From DATJGF01 sp035495315 (GTDB lineage: Bacteria; Verrucomicrobiota; Verrucomicrobiia; Limisphaerales; UBA8199), in assembly GCA_035495315.1 (NCBI GenBank), contig DATJGF010000111.1, forward strand, positions 1 through 22,366: DNA of 22,366 nucleotides, written 5' to 3'. The notes beneath the pieces were generated by a model. That model had not been told where the DNA came from and ran no database searches. It saw nothing but the letters and a program-made list of their open reading frames with translations. Positions 7,576-15,271 of this stretch are shown here, in pieces; the stretch's first letter is position 1; each line of letters begins with the position of its first letter. The position numbers were made by a program, and so were the translations under genes.

Positions 7576-8799
7576 ATGAACACCGTAGCCGCCGATACTG
7601 GTTCAACCCTTCAAACTAAAGAGAATACGAGCCTCGGACGGCTGGTATCAGTCGATGCTTACCGCGGACTCGTAATGTTTCTGATAATGGCGGAGTTGTT
7701 AAGTTTCTGCAAAGTCGCCAAAGGCATTCCGAACAGCGGTTTTTGGAGCTTTTTGTGTCATCACCAGAGTCATGTCCCGTGGATTGGTTGCTCGCTGCAT
7801 GACTTGATTCAACCCTCGTTTTCATTCCTGGTTGGCGTCGCGCTCCCGTTTTCGCTGGCCAGCCGCAGGGCGCGGGGCCAGTCCTTCGCGCGAATGACCT
7901 GGCATGCTGCCATGCGCGCGCTCGTCCTGGTGTTGTTGGGGGTTTTTCTTCGTTCAACCAGTCATCCCCAGACCTATTGGACTTTCGAGGATACGTTGTC
8001 ACAAATTGGACTTGGTTACCTGTTTCTTTTCCTCTTCGGCTTGCGCTCGAATCGTGACCAGTGGATTGCCTTCGCCATACTCTTGTTTGGGTACTGGGCG
8101 GCCTTTGCGCTTTATCCCTTGCCCGGGCCCGAATTTGATTATGCAGCGGTGGGGGTGCCCGCGGATTGGCCCCATCTTATGACCGGTTTTGCAGCGCATT
8201 GGAACAAGAACAGCAACTTCGCGTGGGCATTCGACACCTGGTTTCTTAACTTGTTTCCACGAGAGAAACCGTTCGCCTTTAATGACGGCGGCTATGCGAC
8301 CCTGAGCTTCATTCCGACACTGGCGACGATGATCCTCGGTTTGCTCGCCGGCGGTGTCCTGCGCAGCGAACGCCCTCAGTGGAGCAAAATTAAGTGGCTG
8401 GCCGGGGCGGGAACGATTGCACTGCTGATTGGAACGATGCTCGGCGCGCTGGGCATCTGTCCGGTGGTAAAACGGATCTGGACCCCGACTTGGGTCTTGT
8501 TCAGCGGCGGTTGGTGCTTTCTGCTGCTGGCAGCGTTTTATCTGGTGGTTGATGTCTGGCGGTACCGAGCCTGGGCTTTTCCGTTGGTGGTGATTGGGAT
8601 GAACTCAATCGCCGCCTACTGCAGCGATCATTTGTTCGACGACTTCATTTCCAACAATTTGACCATCAATCTTGGACCAAGGGCTTTCACATTTCTCGGC
8701 GAGGTTTACGAGCCGTTACTCCACGGGGCAGCCACCCTGTTGGTCGCATGGCTGTTGTTGTTTTGGTTATATCGACGAAGAATATTCCTGCGGATTTGA
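7576..8799 (+). CDS. HGSNAT-like/DUF5009 membrane acyltransferase
   Basis: The 407-residue protein from ATG 7576 is polytopic, with around ten hydrophobic segments. It begins with the SVDAYRGL motif typical of heparan-alpha-glucosaminide N-acetyltransferase-like proteins (YeiB/DUF1624/DUF5009 relatives). SLHDLIQP (His75) then precedes a strongly hydrophobic helix ending in FLVGVALPFS, which is conserved in the family. Family members move an acetyl group across the inner membrane onto sugar amines outside; in bacteria the acceptor is usually unknown. The start at 7576 is chosen because a GGA lies a few bases upstream and the family motif follows after about 25 residues. ATG 7510 would add 22 non-hydrophobic residues. 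The gene stands alone between two minus-strand blocks. The family is clear; the acceptor is not. Confidence 0.85.
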   Translation: MNTVAADTGSTLQTKENTSLGRLVSVDAYRGLVMFLIMAELLSFCKVAKGIPNSGFWSFLCHHQSHVPWIGCSLHDLIQPSFSFLVGVALPFSLASRRARGQSFARMTWHAAMRALVLVLLGVFLRSTSHPQTYWTFEDTLSQIGLGYLFLFLFGLRSNRDQWIAFAILLFGYWAAFALYPLPGPEFDYAAVGVPADWPHLMTGFAAHWNKNSNFAWAFDTWFLNLFPREKPFAFNDGGYATLSFIPTLATMILGLLAGGVLRSERPQWSKIKWLAGAGTIALLIGTMLGALGICPVVKRIWTPTWVLFSGGWCFLLLAAFYLVVDVWRYRAWAFPLVVIGMNSIAAYCSDHLFDDFISNNLTINLGPRAFTFLGEVYEPLLHGAATLLVAWLLLFWLYRRRIFLRI

Positions 8800-8830
8800 T
8801 GGGGTTTCGTGTGCCTCTAATCGGATAGTA

Positions 8831-8865
8831 AAAAAAGGGCACATCCCAACCAGGCTGTGCCCTTT
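8831..8865 (-). terminator. Rho-independent terminator for the minus-strand unbV/unbU transcript
   Basis: AAAGGGCACA (8834-8843) and TGTGCCCTTT (8856-8865) form a perfect 10-bp stem with a 12-base loop. Read on the minus strand, the stem is followed by a run of T residues (8836 down to 8831), the classic form for a terminator of genes to the right. It lies about 205 bp beyond the unbU stop. On the plus strand it sits 30 bp after the acyltransferase stop, but only three T residues follow, so termination in that direction would be weaker. Confidence 0.8.
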
Positions 8866-9070
8866 AACGTTGTAACTACGGCGTCCGGTATCACCCGGAC
8901 ACGCAATCGGACTCATTCTCCTTGTTTCTGCTGGGCGCGCGCGGTCCAGTAAGGTCGTCGCGCCACGTGAGGACAATGCGCGTGGAAAGGATTTTTGTAA
9001 AATTTGGAAGTTACGGAGGCTTATCGTGTGATTTACGGATAGATCCGCATCGGCTACTTCCAGGCACCCA

Positions 9071-10009
9071 TCAGGATTGGACTGGGAGAGGCGCGGCCTG
9101 AGTCACGGGGCGCCACAAAGCCGAAATATGCAAAGCCAAACCGCGCATCGCGCACACTGCCAGCAAGGCGAAAAATAGCCCGAACACCACATGCAGAATC
9201 TGCAGCGCCGCATACACAGCTGCTACAGAAAAACCAAACAACAGTTGCCGGGCCGGGTTGAGCGGTGTCGTCGCCGGATCGGGTATCATGTAGAGCGTAA
9301 AAATGATGAACGCTGCGCTGGTCATCGGCATCAGCGGGACCAAAAATGGAGTCCCAAAGAGGTACGCGCGCAACAATGCCTGCAAGATGAACCCGGCAAC
9401 CCAGCCGCCCACCAATGGCAAGCGCCCGGTGAACAGCGCGTGAATGATGATACCGCTCAGCAGGACAAGCATCGGTACGATCCAGTCCCAGCGTCCGGTG
9501 ATATTCTCCGTGAAATGATAAGGCGGCGCGAAGCCCACCTCCGGAAATAGCAGCAGCGTTGCACCAACCCCGAAGTTCGACGGATTAAAAATGTGTTGAG
9601 TCTGACCATTGCCGACCGGGGCACGGAAAATGAGTTTTGAACCAATGGCGAGGACGACTGCGAAAATCACCGGCCAAAGTCGCTTATTCGGATAAAGCAA
9701 CATCGCCGTGGCAAGTCCGGGGATCAGGCAAGCAGGAAGAAAATTCACAAAACCGCCGAGGCTACCCGCAAAACGGACTTTACGGTTTCGGGCTTGCGCG
9801 TCCACCCATTCCAGCAGCATCGAGACGCCGATCGCTGTGAGAACTGCCGTAACTGGAGTTGCCCAGGATTGCTCAAATCCCAGCACCGCGTGGCCGAGCA
9901 CATTCCAGACAATCATCAGTGTGGTGAAGTACCAGAGTGCGAACAAACGCAGCTTCGGGTTTGTCCTCGGGTAGAACAGCAGCGTTGTGTTAAACAATTC
10001 TGTCTTCAT
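9071..10009 (-). CDS. unbU: UnbU-like membrane protein (NqrB/RnfD-related)
   Basis: The 312-residue protein is almost wholly membrane-embedded, with about nine or ten hydrophobic helices separated by short loops. The segment TQHIFNPSNFGVG (137-149) and the later TSAAFIIFTLYMIPDPATTP (about 230-249) resemble the FNP and late-helix motifs of NqrB/RnfD-type subunits, which hold flavin in Na+- or H+-translocating redox complexes. UnbU, a protein recurrent in enediyne clusters, belongs to this branch, and its gene usually lies next to unbV, as here. I do not see the SGAT-type threonine motif that binds covalent FMN in RnfD/NqrB, so flavin binding is uncertain. Its ATG overlaps the upstream unbV stop as ATGA, indicating coupled translation. 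Family placement rests on motif memory plus the diagnostic neighbour. The biochemical role of UnbU is unknown. Confidence 0.85.
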   Translation of the reverse strand: MKTELFNTTLLFYPRTNPKLRLFALWYFTTLMIVWNVLGHAVLGFEQSWATPVTAVLTAIGVSMLLEWVDAQARNRKVRFAGSLGGFVNFLPACLIPGLATAMLLYPNKRLWPVIFAVVLAIGSKLIFRAPVGNGQTQHIFNPSNFGVGATLLLFPEVGFAPPYHFTENITGRWDWIVPMLVLLSGIIIHALFTGRLPLVGGWVAGFILQALLRAYLFGTPFLVPLMPMTSAAFIIFTLYMIPDPATTPLNPARQLLFGFSVAAVYAALQILHVVFGLFFALLAVCAMRGLALHISALWRPVTQAAPLPVQS

Positions 10010-11997
10010 CGACCTTCTGTATGCTGCGCTATGGCGGCGACACGTGAATGGACCCTTTCAAAAGCTGCCTCAGCGGTCTGCGGAGCACTCGGCGTGCGAT
10101 CACTGATAACGCTGGTGTCCCCGAGGGTAATATGGTGCCAGCCAGGCACCAACTGCTGTGTCGCTTCCGCGAGCTGCCCCTGGCGGTTGCGCCATTTGAG
10201 CTGAACCAACAGAGGCTTTGCTTGATCCCACTGACCCAAACCGAAATGAATCTCGGGACTGCGACGTCCGGAGTGGCCGGTGCCACCATCCACTTGTGCT
10301 ACAAGGTGACGGCCTCCCGGCAAAGTTACTTTGGCACAGGCGCCAATTGCGGGAGAGCCGGACGCGTGTACCAGCCGCAGGCCCAGAAACGCGCCCGGAT
10401 GCGGAGACTCATTCCTAAAAAAATATGAGGGCCCCCATTGGTTAGCCGTGACGAAATCCAACCTGCCGTCGCCGTCGACATCTGCGATAGCAATGCCGCG
10501 GCTGACCAGTGGTTCGGCTAAACCCACTGGACGCGAAATGTTGTAGTATCGACCATCGGTTGCTCGAACGAAAAACGGGTTGCAATCGTGACCGCTGAGG
10601 TCCGCGCCGGGCTTAAAGCTGGGCCAAAACCGGGGATTGTGAACGATCCGGTCATTGCTGGTGCCAAGCGCCTGCAATTCGGGCCAGCGGTTGATTTTCC
10701 CTTTAATGAACCCGCACGCCTGCATCGCCTCGAGCACACCGTCGTTGTCGAAATCGGCTAAGCGCGCTTCCCAGCTAAACCCGCTGCGTGAAAGACCCAA
10801 CTCCTCGCTCGCGTTCACGAAGGGAGCAATGCCTTCTTTCATCCGGTTGATCGCGCCTGTGTTTAACCAAAGGAAGTGGCTTTCGGTCAGGCCGAATCGA
10901 GTCGCAATATTACTTACATAAATATCGAGCAGACCGTCACCATTGATGTCGCCGAAGTCTACCCCCATGCCTTTGAAGGAATCATGACCCAACACGCACG
11001 ATTTGGGCGTCGTGAAATCACGTTTGCCCTCCAGCAAGGCGAACTTCAAATGGCCCGGCGTTGAGCGGTTGTGCAGGAGACGATCCGGGCCAAAGTCGTT
11101 CGCGATGTACAATTCCGGCAACAGGTCGCCATCAAGATCCGCTGCGCCCATTGCCAGGGTCCAGCCTCGGGCAATCTCCTCACTGAACACATGCTGAACT
11201 TCGTTATATTGCACTGAGGGAGTCGCGCCACTGCTTGCGGCGTGCCAAAGGAAGACGTGCTTGTAGCCCCCGTTCAGCGCCTTGGACTTGCCTTCATGCA
11301 GGACTTCAACTCCGGCCGCCTTGCTGTCCAGAATGCGCGCACCGTCCGGAAAATAATTCCCCACAAGGAGATCGATATGCCCATCCCCATCGAGGTCGGC
11401 TTGTATCGCGGAATTGGAGTACCAGCGTTGGCCACCTGGGCATAGTTCGATGGCAACATAATCGCCTCTCGACAATGGAATAGGTGCTGAATTTGCGCCG
11501 GTCCCTTTGCGCAAAAAAAGCACAGGCGTGCGCCCCCAATAATACACCAGCACATCCATGAGGCCGTCTTCGTTGAAATCTCCGGCGAGTGTTCCCATCG
11601 GCGCGGTGGTGGTCGAATCGTAGGGCAAAGGCTCAGGGCTGAGAGTAAAGGGCTTGTAGCGATCGCCTGTGTGCGGCACCGGCGCGATCGTGACCAGGTC
11701 AGTGCGCGGATCGACGTAACAGACATCATTGGGCAGGCCATCTCCATCCAGGTCAGCCAGTGTTGCGGCGGCACCCAGCGACGAAACCCACGCCGCAATT
11801 CGCTCCAGGCTGGGATGGACCTGGCGCACATATTTATACGGCGGATGATCTGGTAATTCCGGCAGGGGAGAACGTTTAAAACTGAATCTGGCAGCAAGCC
11901 CGGCCAGTTCGTGGGGGCTCGGGGCAGGGAGTTTGGCCATGGGGTAACAAAGGCCCGCCAAAACCACCGCGACTAACGCACTAAGATACTTCTTCAT
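10006..11997 (-). CDS. unbV: UnbV-like secreted FG-GAP/VCBS + ASPIC/UnbV protein
   Basis: The 663-residue protein begins, from ATG 11997, with a signal peptide (MKKYLSALVAVVLAGLC) and is probably exported; Cys17 could even be a lipobox-like cysteine. A TTG 30 bp upstream would only add residues before the signal and is rejected. The body is a beta-propeller of FG-GAP/VCBS repeats with at least seven calcium-loop motifs of the D-x-D/N-x-D-G kind: DLDGDGLPND, DFNEDGLMDV, DLDGDGHIDL, DLDGDLLPEL, DINGDGLLDI, DFDNDGVLEA and DVDGDGRLDF. The C-terminal 80-90 residues form an ASPIC/UnbV domain with GGTGHSGRRSPEIHFGLG. Such CRTAC1-family proteins are common in Verrucomicrobia and Planctomycetes; those paired with UnbU also occur in enediyne clusters. 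The stop overlaps the unbU start by four bases. Role unknown; calcium-dependent extracellular binding or scaffolding is likely. Confidence 0.92.
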   Translation of the reverse strand: MKKYLSALVAVVLAGLCYPMAKLPAPSPHELAGLAARFSFKRSPLPELPDHPPYKYVRQVHPSLERIAAWVSSLGAAATLADLDGDGLPNDVCYVDPRTDLVTIAPVPHTGDRYKPFTLSPEPLPYDSTTTAPMGTLAGDFNEDGLMDVLVYYWGRTPVLFLRKGTGANSAPIPLSRGDYVAIELCPGGQRWYSNSAIQADLDGDGHIDLLVGNYFPDGARILDSKAAGVEVLHEGKSKALNGGYKHVFLWHAASSGATPSVQYNEVQHVFSEEIARGWTLAMGAADLDGDLLPELYIANDFGPDRLLHNRSTPGHLKFALLEGKRDFTTPKSCVLGHDSFKGMGVDFGDINGDGLLDIYVSNIATRFGLTESHFLWLNTGAINRMKEGIAPFVNASEELGLSRSGFSWEARLADFDNDGVLEAMQACGFIKGKINRWPELQALGTSNDRIVHNPRFWPSFKPGADLSGHDCNPFFVRATDGRYYNISRPVGLAEPLVSRGIAIADVDGDGRLDFVTANQWGPSYFFRNESPHPGAFLGLRLVHASGSPAIGACAKVTLPGGRHLVAQVDGGTGHSGRRSPEIHFGLGQWDQAKPLLVQLKWRNRQGQLAEATQQLVPGWHHITLGDTSVISDRTPSAPQTAEAAFERVHSRVAAIAQHTEGR

Positions 11998-12086
11998 GCC
12001 TTGCCGCCAAACTTGGCCGCGACTCAAACGAATGGGTCAGCAAACGGGGGCCCCGAGCCGCCGCATTGACCAATGGCGTCGAGAGG

Positions 12087-12848
12087 TCAGAGCGACGCCG
12101 CCGGCGCGGAGTTCGTCGGAGCGGCCGCCGCACTGGAGCCTTTGGACCAGCCTCGGCTGACTCGCAGGACTTTCTGAACGCAGATCTTCATCAGCTCCTT
12201 AAGGTCATTATAGGTGATCTCTTTGCGTCCCACCCATAGGATTTTGAGGATAGCCTTTAAGCTGAAATCCATGCAGTAGCCCATCGTGATTAACCGGTCC
12301 CCGCTGTGGTGATAGTCGGCCGGCGCCATTTCTCGAACGCCGGCGCCGTTGTTCCAGGTGTTGTAAAACCTGAACAGAGCGGCGACCGTTAGCGCGTCAT
12401 AAATGGCTTCCTCGCTCCACCCCACCTCCTTTAGGCGGTTAATGTCTGATGATTGGATCGATGACGGGTTTTCCGTCAGTTTGCCCAAGTACTTGAAAAG
12501 CTCTTTATGAGCCAAATCCAATCGTGACGTTTCCACGTCCCGCAAAACCTGATCAACCAACTCCTGTCCCAAAAACTGCGCCGCCACGGGCGCGTGAGCG
12601 CAACTGCAAAAGCCGCATTGGTTCCTTGAAGAAACAAATGTCCCGATTAATTCCCGCATGCCGGGCGAGAGCGGTGAAGGGCCGCGCATGATTTCGTCAG
12701 TAAACCTCACCAGGTGATCGGTGCTGCGTTTTTTAAACCGAAAGAGATGCATGATTTCAGGGACCGCTCGGCCGGTCTCGTTGATCTTGCCGAAGGCGAT
12801 CTTCATCATTCCTTCTACCGGACGATTTTCAATTTCTTTGAGGTGCAT
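12087..12848 (-). CDS. AhpD/carboxymuconolactone decarboxylase-family protein
   Basis: The 253-residue protein has the AhpD-type redox motif: an acidic Glu66 about twelve residues before Cys78-Gly-Phe-Cys81, with Cys83 and His85 following (CGFCSCAH). In AhpD the CxxC pair and histidine relay electrons to reduce peroxides or disulfides. The all-helical fold continues with FKYLGKLTENPS and a YDALTVAALFRFYNTWNNG stretch as in peroxidase-related CMD proteins. The C-terminus beyond residue 200 is an unusual extension, basic and ending in an Ala/Ser/Pro-rich tail. It lies 89 bp upstream of unbV on the same strand with no terminator seen between, so the three genes may share a transcript. That would place a redox protein with the NqrB-like UnbU, but the link is inferred. 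ATG 12848 is the first plausible start. The extra Cys83 is worth noting. Confidence 0.88.
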   Translation of the reverse strand: MHLKEIENRPVEGMMKIAFGKINETGRAVPEIMHLFRFKKRSTDHLVRFTDEIMRGPSPLSPGMRELIGTFVSSRNQCGFCSCAHAPVAAQFLGQELVDQVLRDVETSRLDLAHKELFKYLGKLTENPSSIQSSDINRLKEVGWSEEAIYDALTVAALFRFYNTWNNGAGVREMAPADYHHSGDRLITMGYCMDFSLKAILKILWVGRKEITYNDLKELMKICVQKVLRVSRGWSKGSSAAAAPTNSAPAASL

Positions 12849-13159
12849 GTGGGGGTTGATTGGTTGGCAACCGCTGGCCGCCGGCGGGGCTCACAAACCG
12901 CCGGCGAGCAGTGGCCAACTTGCTGCAGACTCAGAGTACGACATCACGCAAACCCTCCACGACTAACCTCTCATCGCCGGAAGCCGTGGAATGCGATGAC
13001 AATAAACATTTATTGCTGACGAAAAAACAATTTTGGGCTAGTCGGCCGGAATCCGGGGCTCAGCGGCTACTCTCCGGGCTAAATGGCTGGCTCTTTAATG
13101 TATAATATCAGATCCCTTGTGCGTTGAATTCGACCGCTGACTCGGAGACGATAGCCTTT
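12849..13159. promoter_or_regulatory. Divergent regulatory region between AhpD-like gene and nrtS
   Basis: This 311-bp gap carries no credible gene. It contains a GC-rich direct repeat CCGCCGGCG at 12878-12886 and 12898-12906 (period 20 bp), the first copy being part of the palindrome CCGCCGGCGG, close to the AhpD-like start. It also has an AT-rich inverted repeat CAATAAA-CA-TTTATTG at 13000-13015 in an otherwise GC-rich stretch, which looks like a dimeric repressor or activator site. A perfect TATAAT lies near 13101. These are sequence observations; the binding proteins are unknown. Confidence 0.45.
13101..13106 (+). promoter_or_regulatory. -10 box for the nrtS-GH39 transcript
   Basis: TATAAT matches the sigma-70 -10 consensus exactly and lies 53 bp upstream of the nrtS ATG at 13160. 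The -35 region (about 13078-13083) is poor, so the promoter may need an activator, possibly acting at the inverted repeat at 13000-13015. Confidence 0.45.
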
Positions 13160-13432
13160 ATGCAACAGTGGTTTGTGCTCGCCCTCAAGCCCTCAGTGGT
13201 CAAACGGGGCATCAAATACGCGCTGATCGTCGGTTCGATCTTGATTCTGATCAATCACAGCGATGCGATTTTGAACCACCAGGTGACAGTGTCCCGGTTC
13301 TTGAGGATGCTTTTAACCGTGCTGGTTCCTTACACTGTCTCGACGCTATCGAGTGTGGGCACGCTGCTGGACCAAGGGCGCGCCAATGGGGCGTCAGAGC
13401 AAAAGCAATCGGCCACCCATTTGCCTCATTGA
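13160..13432 (+). CDS. nrtS: NrtS-like small nitrate/nitrite transporter
   Basis: The 90-residue protein has two hydrophobic segments (about residues 17-33 and 47-65) and the family layout I recognise for NrtS: a leading basic KPSVVKRGIKYALIVG, the INHSDAIL turn, then LLTVLVPYTVSTLSSV. NrtS was described as a tiny two-helix protein supporting nitrate/nitrite transport in marine cyanobacteria and is also found in proteobacteria and others, probably acting as a homo-oligomer. ATG 13160 is chosen because GGAGA precedes it by about 11 bases and because it starts just before the conserved region; a TTG at 13124 would add 12 residues. The next gene starts five bases after its stop, so the two are probably co-transcribed. 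No nitrate reductase or nitrogen regulator lies in the window, so the substrate is unconfirmed here. Confidence 0.78.
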   Translation: MQQWFVLALKPSVVKRGIKYALIVGSILILINHSDAILNHQVTVSRFLRMLLTVLVPYTVSTLSSVGTLLDQGRANGASEQKQSATHLPH

Positions 13433-13437
13433 TCAAC

Positions 13438-15213
13438 ATGGTTTCTCCTCATGGAGCCAAGGTAAAGGCCTGTAACTCTGCAGTGGCGCATAATCGCGCT
13501 GCGGAGTGTTTTGCGATAACGGTCGCTCTGTTTATCGCCGTTTGGGCCGATGCCGCTCAAACCCCGCGGCAGCCGGCGGCGACCGGTAGTCGACCGGAAG
13601 CCGGACTTGGCTCTTTCCCGGTCTCCATCAACGTGGATGCCGAAAAGCCACACGGTGAGCTCAAGCGAATCTGGCGTTTTTTTGGCGCGGACGAACCGAA
13701 CTACGCGACGATGAAGAATGGGCGGAAGTTGATCACCGAGCTCGGCCAACTCGCTCCTCGCGAAGTTTATTTCAGGGCGCATAATCTCCTGACTTCGGGT
13801 GATGGGATACCGGCACTGAAGTGGGGTTCGACTGGTGTTTACAGTAAGGATGCGCAAGGAAAGCCAGTTTACAAATGGACGATCCTGGATGCGATTTTCG
13901 ATGGTTATTTGCAGCGAGGGGTCCGGCCTTACGTTGAAATCGGTTTTATGCCGAGGGACCTTTCAATCCAGCCGGAGCCTTATCAGCACCATTGGGCGCC
14001 TGAGGCCCCTTACGCTGCGATTTTCACCGGGTGGGCTTACCCGCCTAAAGATTACAAGAAATGGGGTGAATTGGTTTATGAGTGGGCGCGACATTGTCTC
14101 CAAAGATATGGACCGGATGAAGTGAATTCCTGGTACTGGGAGGTGTGGAACGAAGCTAACATCGGTTATTGGAAAGGAACACCTGAGGAGTTTCTCAAGC
14201 TCCATGATTACGCGATTGACGGTGTCCGGCGAGCACTGCCTCGCGCCCGAGTCGGTGGCGCGGATACCGCGGGCAGCGGTGGAAAATTCACGCGGGCATT
14301 TCTGGATCACTGTCTCTCAGGTACGAATTACGCCACCGGTGAACGCGGAACCCCGCTGGATTTCATCTCGTTTCACGCCAAGGGTGCTCCTACCTACGTG
14401 GATGGCCACGTCCGGATGGGCATCGCAAATCAGCTCCGAACCCTCAGTGACGGTTTTGAGATCATCGCGTCCTCTCCGGAACTAAAAACCAAACCCATCA
14501 TCATCGGCGAGTCTGACCCCGAGGGCTGCGCGGCGTGTCAGGGTCCTTCGCTCGCATATCGGAATGGCACAATGTATTCGAGCTACACCGCGGCAGTGTT
14601 CGCGCGTCATTGGGAACTCGCCGGACAATATGGTGTGAACCTTGAAGGCGCTCTGACCTGGGCCTTTGAGTTCGAAGACCAGCCTTACTTTGCCGGTTTT
14701 CGTTCCCTCGCCAGCAACGGTTTGGATAAGCCGGTGCTAAATGTGTTTCGGATGTTTAGCCACATGCGGGGGCGACAATTGGAAGTCACTGGCGATCACA
14801 CGGTGCCATTGGGGACAATGCTGAAGGAGGGTGTGCGCGCGCAACCCGATGTCTCAGCATTAGCCTGCCTCGACACAAACAGCTTATGCGTTCTGGTGTG
14901 GCATTACCATGATGATGACGTGCCCGGTCCGGCTGCCAGCGTCGACCTGAAGATTTCGGGATTGCCTTCGCTCAGCAGCAGTGGGAGCTGCCGACATTTC
15001 CGCATTGACGATGATCACAGCAATGCGTTTCGTGCGTGGCAACGGATGGGTTCTCCCCAACAGCCGACGCCAGCGCAGTATTCACAATTGGAGCAAGCCG
15101 GTCAGTTAGCCATCATAGCGTCACCGTCAAATGCAAGCGTCAGTCCGGGCGAGATCCGCATTGAATTGAATTTGCCCAGGCAGGCGGTTTCGTTGCTGGA
15201 GTGGACGTGGTGA
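13438..15213 (+). CDS. Secreted GH39-like glycoside hydrolase
   Basis: The 591-residue protein has an N-terminal hydrophobic segment (about 24-37, ending ADA-AQ) that looks like a signal peptide with a long basic n-region. A TIM-barrel catalytic domain follows, resembling family GH39 (beta-xylosidase/alpha-iduronidase clan A). WYWEVWNEAN carries the predicted acid/base Glu239 after the clan-typical Asn238, and KPIIIGES carries the predicted nucleophile Glu358. A C-terminal beta-rich domain (about 470-591), ending near LLEW, fits the accessory beta-sandwich of GH39 enzymes. The likely role is hydrolysis of a xyloside- or uronide-containing plant or algal glycan outside the cytoplasm. ATG 13438 lies five bases after the nrtS stop; an in-frame extension upstream overlaps nrtS out of frame and is rejected. 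The cluster EGCAACQG soon after Glu358 holds closely spaced cysteines, possibly a disulfide. Linkage specificity cannot be told. Confidence 0.85.
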   Translation: MVSPHGAKVKACNSAVAHNRAAECFAITVALFIAVWADAAQTPRQPAATGSRPEAGLGSFPVSINVDAEKPHGELKRIWRFFGADEPNYATMKNGRKLITELGQLAPREVYFRAHNLLTSGDGIPALKWGSTGVYSKDAQGKPVYKWTILDAIFDGYLQRGVRPYVEIGFMPRDLSIQPEPYQHHWAPEAPYAAIFTGWAYPPKDYKKWGELVYEWARHCLQRYGPDEVNSWYWEVWNEANIGYWKGTPEEFLKLHDYAIDGVRRALPRARVGGADTAGSGGKFTRAFLDHCLSGTNYATGERGTPLDFISFHAKGAPTYVDGHVRMGIANQLRTLSDGFEIIASSPELKTKPIIIGESDPEGCAACQGPSLAYRNGTMYSSYTAAVFARHWELAGQYGVNLEGALTWAFEFEDQPYFAGFRSLASNGLDKPVLNVFRMFSHMRGRQLEVTGDHTVPLGTMLKEGVRAQPDVSALACLDTNSLCVLVWHYHDDDVPGPAASVDLKISGLPSLSSSGSCRHFRIDDDHSNAFRAWQRMGSPQQPTPAQYSQLEQAGQLAIIASPSNASVSPGEIRIELNLPRQAVSLLEWTW

Positions 15214-15271
15214 GCCAGGTCCTTAGCGCACGCTTGTGTGATTCGATCGATTTCGCGACCCTTGCCGCCTA

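Noticed and set aside
11274..11897. 207-codon minus-strand frame inside unbV
   Set aside because: Shifted frame within the FG-GAP propeller; the main frame carries the calcium-loop motifs and ASPIC domain.
13168..13437. Ninety-codon N-terminal extension of the GH39 frame
   Set aside because: It overlaps nrtS in another frame, and the signal peptide follows ATG 13438, so the extension would bury the signal.
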